Shown one piece after another: positions 61,051 through 64,000 of a DNA stretch of 64,000 nt. Each line of letters opens with the position of its first letter. Position 1 is the first letter of the stretch. Under the pieces are notes generated by a model. The model worked only from the letters and a program-made list of their open reading frames with translations, ran no database searches and had not been told where the DNA came from. The translations under genes were made by a program, and so were the position numbers. Where the stretch lies: the NCBI GenBank assembly GCA_944474755.1, contig OX104114.1:25071220-25135219 (forward strand). The letters are read 5' to 3'. This DNA is from Limnoperna fortunei (Eukaryota; Mollusca; Bivalvia; Mytilida; Modiolidae).

Positions 61051-61979
61051 GAATTTTTTATGCTGCTTATCTTAAATCTGCTCGTGTTAGGTGATGGAAT
61101 AGTCTGTGTAATTAATTTTCTGTTAATCACCAACGTTTCAACACTAAACTGGGGTTTTCAGTTCGAAACCGATTTTAAGACACACAGTGTGCTACTCTGC
61201 CTTTTAAAATGGACTTGTTTGCCAAGGATGTGGGTACTCAACAGGTACTCTGATGTATCACAATATTGCAGTTTATACCGTCCTTAGTCCATAGTGTATC
61301 ACAGCATACGGATAGCAGTTTATATGGTCTATAGTTCATAGTGTATCACATAGCAGTTTATAAGGTCTTAAAATAGTGTATTTGTAATTAAAGGGAACAA
61401 GGGACAAAAGTACCCTATCACATAAGAATATTTACAACCTCTCAGAAACTTTTGTTTTTCTCAGAAATATATTCTGATATGTAGCAGTAAAAAGTGTACA
61501 GGGTAAAAAAAGCATTATAGAGGTAGTTTTGGAAGTACTATGTATATTCTTAAGATCATAGTTCAATAATAATTTCCTGAATTCGTTAGACAAAAATATA
61601 ATCATTTTTATACTGGGACCACATGTAATTTGCATTTGTTATTTATATATATCATGGTATTTTACAATTTTAAGTTCATTTTTTCGTATATAATTTAAAT
61701 TTCTATTTCAATATATAAACAACCATGTTAGTAGTAGTTAAAAGTGGTTACATGCTAATTGATTAAATACAATAAATAAATCTACTAGAATTTGGACATA
61801 CTTGAGACATGATGCAGCAGTTTCCACATATGCATTGAGTTGATGAGCATTTCAAATTGCTAAAAATGTATATTTTTTATTCATCATGGTTTTTCAAATG
61901 TTATTGTCAGTTCTCATGCAAGATAAAATTTGAATAGAGATGATGATTACATCAATATCCACTATTATTTCACCATTTT
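61051..61979. other. Intron sequence, nothing recognised
   Basis: Contains short repeats of GCAGTTTATA/TAGTGTATCACA near 61260-61360 and otherwise no features. Confidence 0.4.
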
Positions 61980-63475
61980 TTAGCTCACCTGACCCGAAGG
62001 GTCATGTGAGCTATTGCCATCACTTGGCGTCCGTCGTTCGTCCGTCGTCGTCGTCGTCGTCGTCAACTTTTCTTCAAAAATCTTCTCCTCCAAAACCACT
62101 GAAGGGATTGCTTTGAAACTTTGCATACATCATCAGTAAAATGCCCTCTACCAAGTTTACCCAAATCATGGCCTCAGACCAACCAACATGGCCGCCATGG
62201 CTAAAAATAGAACAGAGGGGTCAAAATACAGTTTTTTGCTTATAGTTCAAAAAGTATAACAGATACAGGAAAACTGAAGAGACCTTCCTTCTTCAGCATC
62301 TAAAGCTCTACAAAACACTCCATTGGGTCAAAGTTGTATGATGACTCCTTGTAGGAGTTATTGCCCTTTAATTGTCAAAATTGATGATTTTTGCCATTTT
62401 TGCCTCAAAATCTTGATAATTATTAGAACTAGAGAAAAAGTTAGCATTGCTTAATTGTTCTGCTCTATGAGGGCTACAAAAATGACTTTAGGGTCAAGAT
62501 TGTCTGATTAACCGTTTAAGAGTTATTCCCCTTGAACTGTTTTTTTTTAATCGGTTTTAATTGATTTTTTAAAATCTTCTCCTCTGAAACAACTGAAAGT
62601 ACTGCTTTGAAACTTTGTACACATCATCTGTCAAATGTCCTCAACCAAGTTTGCACCTACCATGGCTGCAGATTAACCAACATGGCCACCATGGCTAAAA
62701 ATAGGATTGGGGGGTGGGGGGGGGGCGGTAAAATACAGTTTTTGGCTTATATTTAAAAAAGTGTAACAGATACAGGAAAACCGAAGAGACATGCCTTCAT
62801 CTGCATCAAAAGCTCTACGAAACACTCCATTGGGTTGAAGTTGTATGATGACTCCTTATAGGAGTTATTGCCCTTTAATTGTCGAAATTGATTATTTTTG
62901 ACATTTTTGCCTCAAAATCTTGAAAATTATTAGAACTAGAGAATAAGTTAGCATTGCTTAATTGTTCTGCTCTATGAGGGCTACAAAAATGACTTAAGGG
63001 TCAAGATTGTCTGATGAACCGTTTAGGAATTGTTCTCCTTGAACATTTTTTTAATCAATTTTACTTGATTTTAAAAAATCTTCTCCTCTTAAACCAATGA
63101 AAGGACTGCTTTGAAACATTGCACACATCATCTTTAGGATGTCCTCTACCAAAATTGTGCAAATCATGACACCTGACTACCTACATAGCTACATTGGATT
63201 AAAATAGAAAAAATGAAAAAAGGGGGGGGGGGTTGAGAGAGTTTTCGACTGATAGTTAAAAAAGTATAACAGGTACATCAAATTTGAAGTGAACCTCCCT
63301 TCTCCCTCTAACCATCAAAAGATCCTCCTTATAGGAGTTATTTCCCTTAAAAGGTCAAAATTAATGATTTTTGCAGAAGTGTTGGGCAATTCCTTATAGC
63401 AAAGAAAAGCTGGATAAAAAAGGGTTGTTTGGTTTCAGGTTCAGGTGAGCGATACAGGCTCCTGGGAGCCTCTAG
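61980..63475 (+). mobile_element. Family A' element, copy 4, complete
   Basis: Complete reference copy: TTAGCTCACCTGACCC / GGGTCATGTGAGCT head hairpin, (GTC)n tract, three units of about 0.5 kb (TCTTCTCC at 62081, 62575, 63079), and end GGCTCCTGGGAGCCTCTAG. It lies about 400 bases before the next PHYHD1 exon. Confidence 0.8.
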
Positions 63476-63877
63476 TTTAAATTTTCATTGAAGAAGTGGT
63501 AAAAATTTCAATTTAAACTTTACTCGACTCCCAGCTAAAACATATATTAATGGATCTTACAAAATTTTCTGGTCTCCTTTTCATAATAGAACAAACAACC
63601 AGGATATATATTTTCTTTATTTTGATATCAAACCCTCCATTTTCCTTTTCTTTTGTGACTGGTTATAAAAGATCAATTTGACTCTATAAAGTAATAACCT
63701 CATTTGATGAGTTTGACAAGCTTTTTTGCAAAACACAGAGGTTTTTGTGGACAATGCAATTTTTTTTTCCACCAAAGACAACTGGACAGCATGATAAACA
63801 TGAAAAAGCTGACCATCAAACAAATGAAAATAAATAAAGGTAGTTTGAATATGAATCTAACAAAAATTCTTTTTCAG
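63476..63877. other. Intron end before the last visible exon
   Basis: Pyrimidine-rich TTCTTTTTCAG acceptor at the end; nothing else recognised. Confidence 0.5.
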
Positions 63878-64000
63878 GTAGTATGGTGTTGATACATGGA
63901 GAAGTTGTACACAAAAGTTTCCGGAATACATCTAACAAGTCACGAAACATTTACACCTTTCATCTGTTTGATAAAAATGAGACAGTTTATTCAGAAGAGA
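63878..64000 (+). CDS. PHYHD1: PHYHD1 homolog, exon with distal histidine (runs off window)
   Basis: After TTTTTCAG the phase-1 codon is completed and 41 codons are open to the window edge, encoding GSMVLIHGEVVHKS through VYSEE. The His of GEVVHKS is the expected third Fe(II) ligand. An Arg 11 residues later, in SRNIYTFH, is in the position that binds 2-oxoglutarate in the related enzyme PHYH. All catalytic residues are therefore retained, though split between exons about 56 kb apart. The C-terminal end is outside the window. Confidence 0.92.

Overview
The window looks like AT-rich, intron-rich nuclear DNA from a bivalve mollusc, probably a mytilid mussel. The evidence is spliced eukaryotic exons, tRNA-derived SINEs with a mollusc-type tail, and many short non-autonomous rolling-circle-like elements made of a hairpin, a GTC/TCCG simple repeat and a tandem-repeat core. 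The mytilid assignment rests on remembered repeat types and was not checked against a database.

Host gene. Five exons on the + strand (197-259, 6147-6168, 7721-7846, 10669-10797, 63878 to the window end) join in consistent phase. They encode the catalytic core of PHYHD1, a phytanoyl-CoA dioxygenase domain protein of the Fe(II)/2-oxoglutarate oxygenase family. The first exons and the C-terminus lie outside the window. One exon is only 22 bases. The last visible intron is about 53 kb, and most of the window lies inside it.

Nested genes. Inside that intron, on the opposite strand, are two uninterrupted paralogous genes (32032-33873 and 56217-58142). Each encodes a RING-less TRIM-like protein: two B-box zinc fingers, a coiled coil and a C-terminal beta-propeller-like region. 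Their 3' flanks are also related, so a segment was duplicated. A small FLYWCH-like zinc-finger ORF (24757-25161, minus) sits between inverted clusters of an ATTTCCGAAA motif and may be the cargo of an undescribed element.

Repeat landscape. The rest of the intron is largely built from about ten families of hairpin-ended elements, called A, A', B, C, D, E, F, G, H and I here. The multi-copy families have tandem cores of 146-172 bp, or about 500 bp in A', and five families end in CTAG. They are nested in each other at 17.1-22.9 kb, 38.6-42.4 kb and 50.6-54.5 kb. Several nestings restore the interrupted host sequence with no target duplication, as expected of Helitron/Helentron-type insertion. 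Family D contains a duplicated 730-bp higher-order block. Other elements are a Mutator-like foldback with a 9-10 bp target duplication (47360-48448), two more foldback or MITE elements, about a dozen SINE copies, a three-copy module with a conserved hairpin, and two long near-perfect hairpins. Long stretches of ordinary AT-rich intron separate these features.
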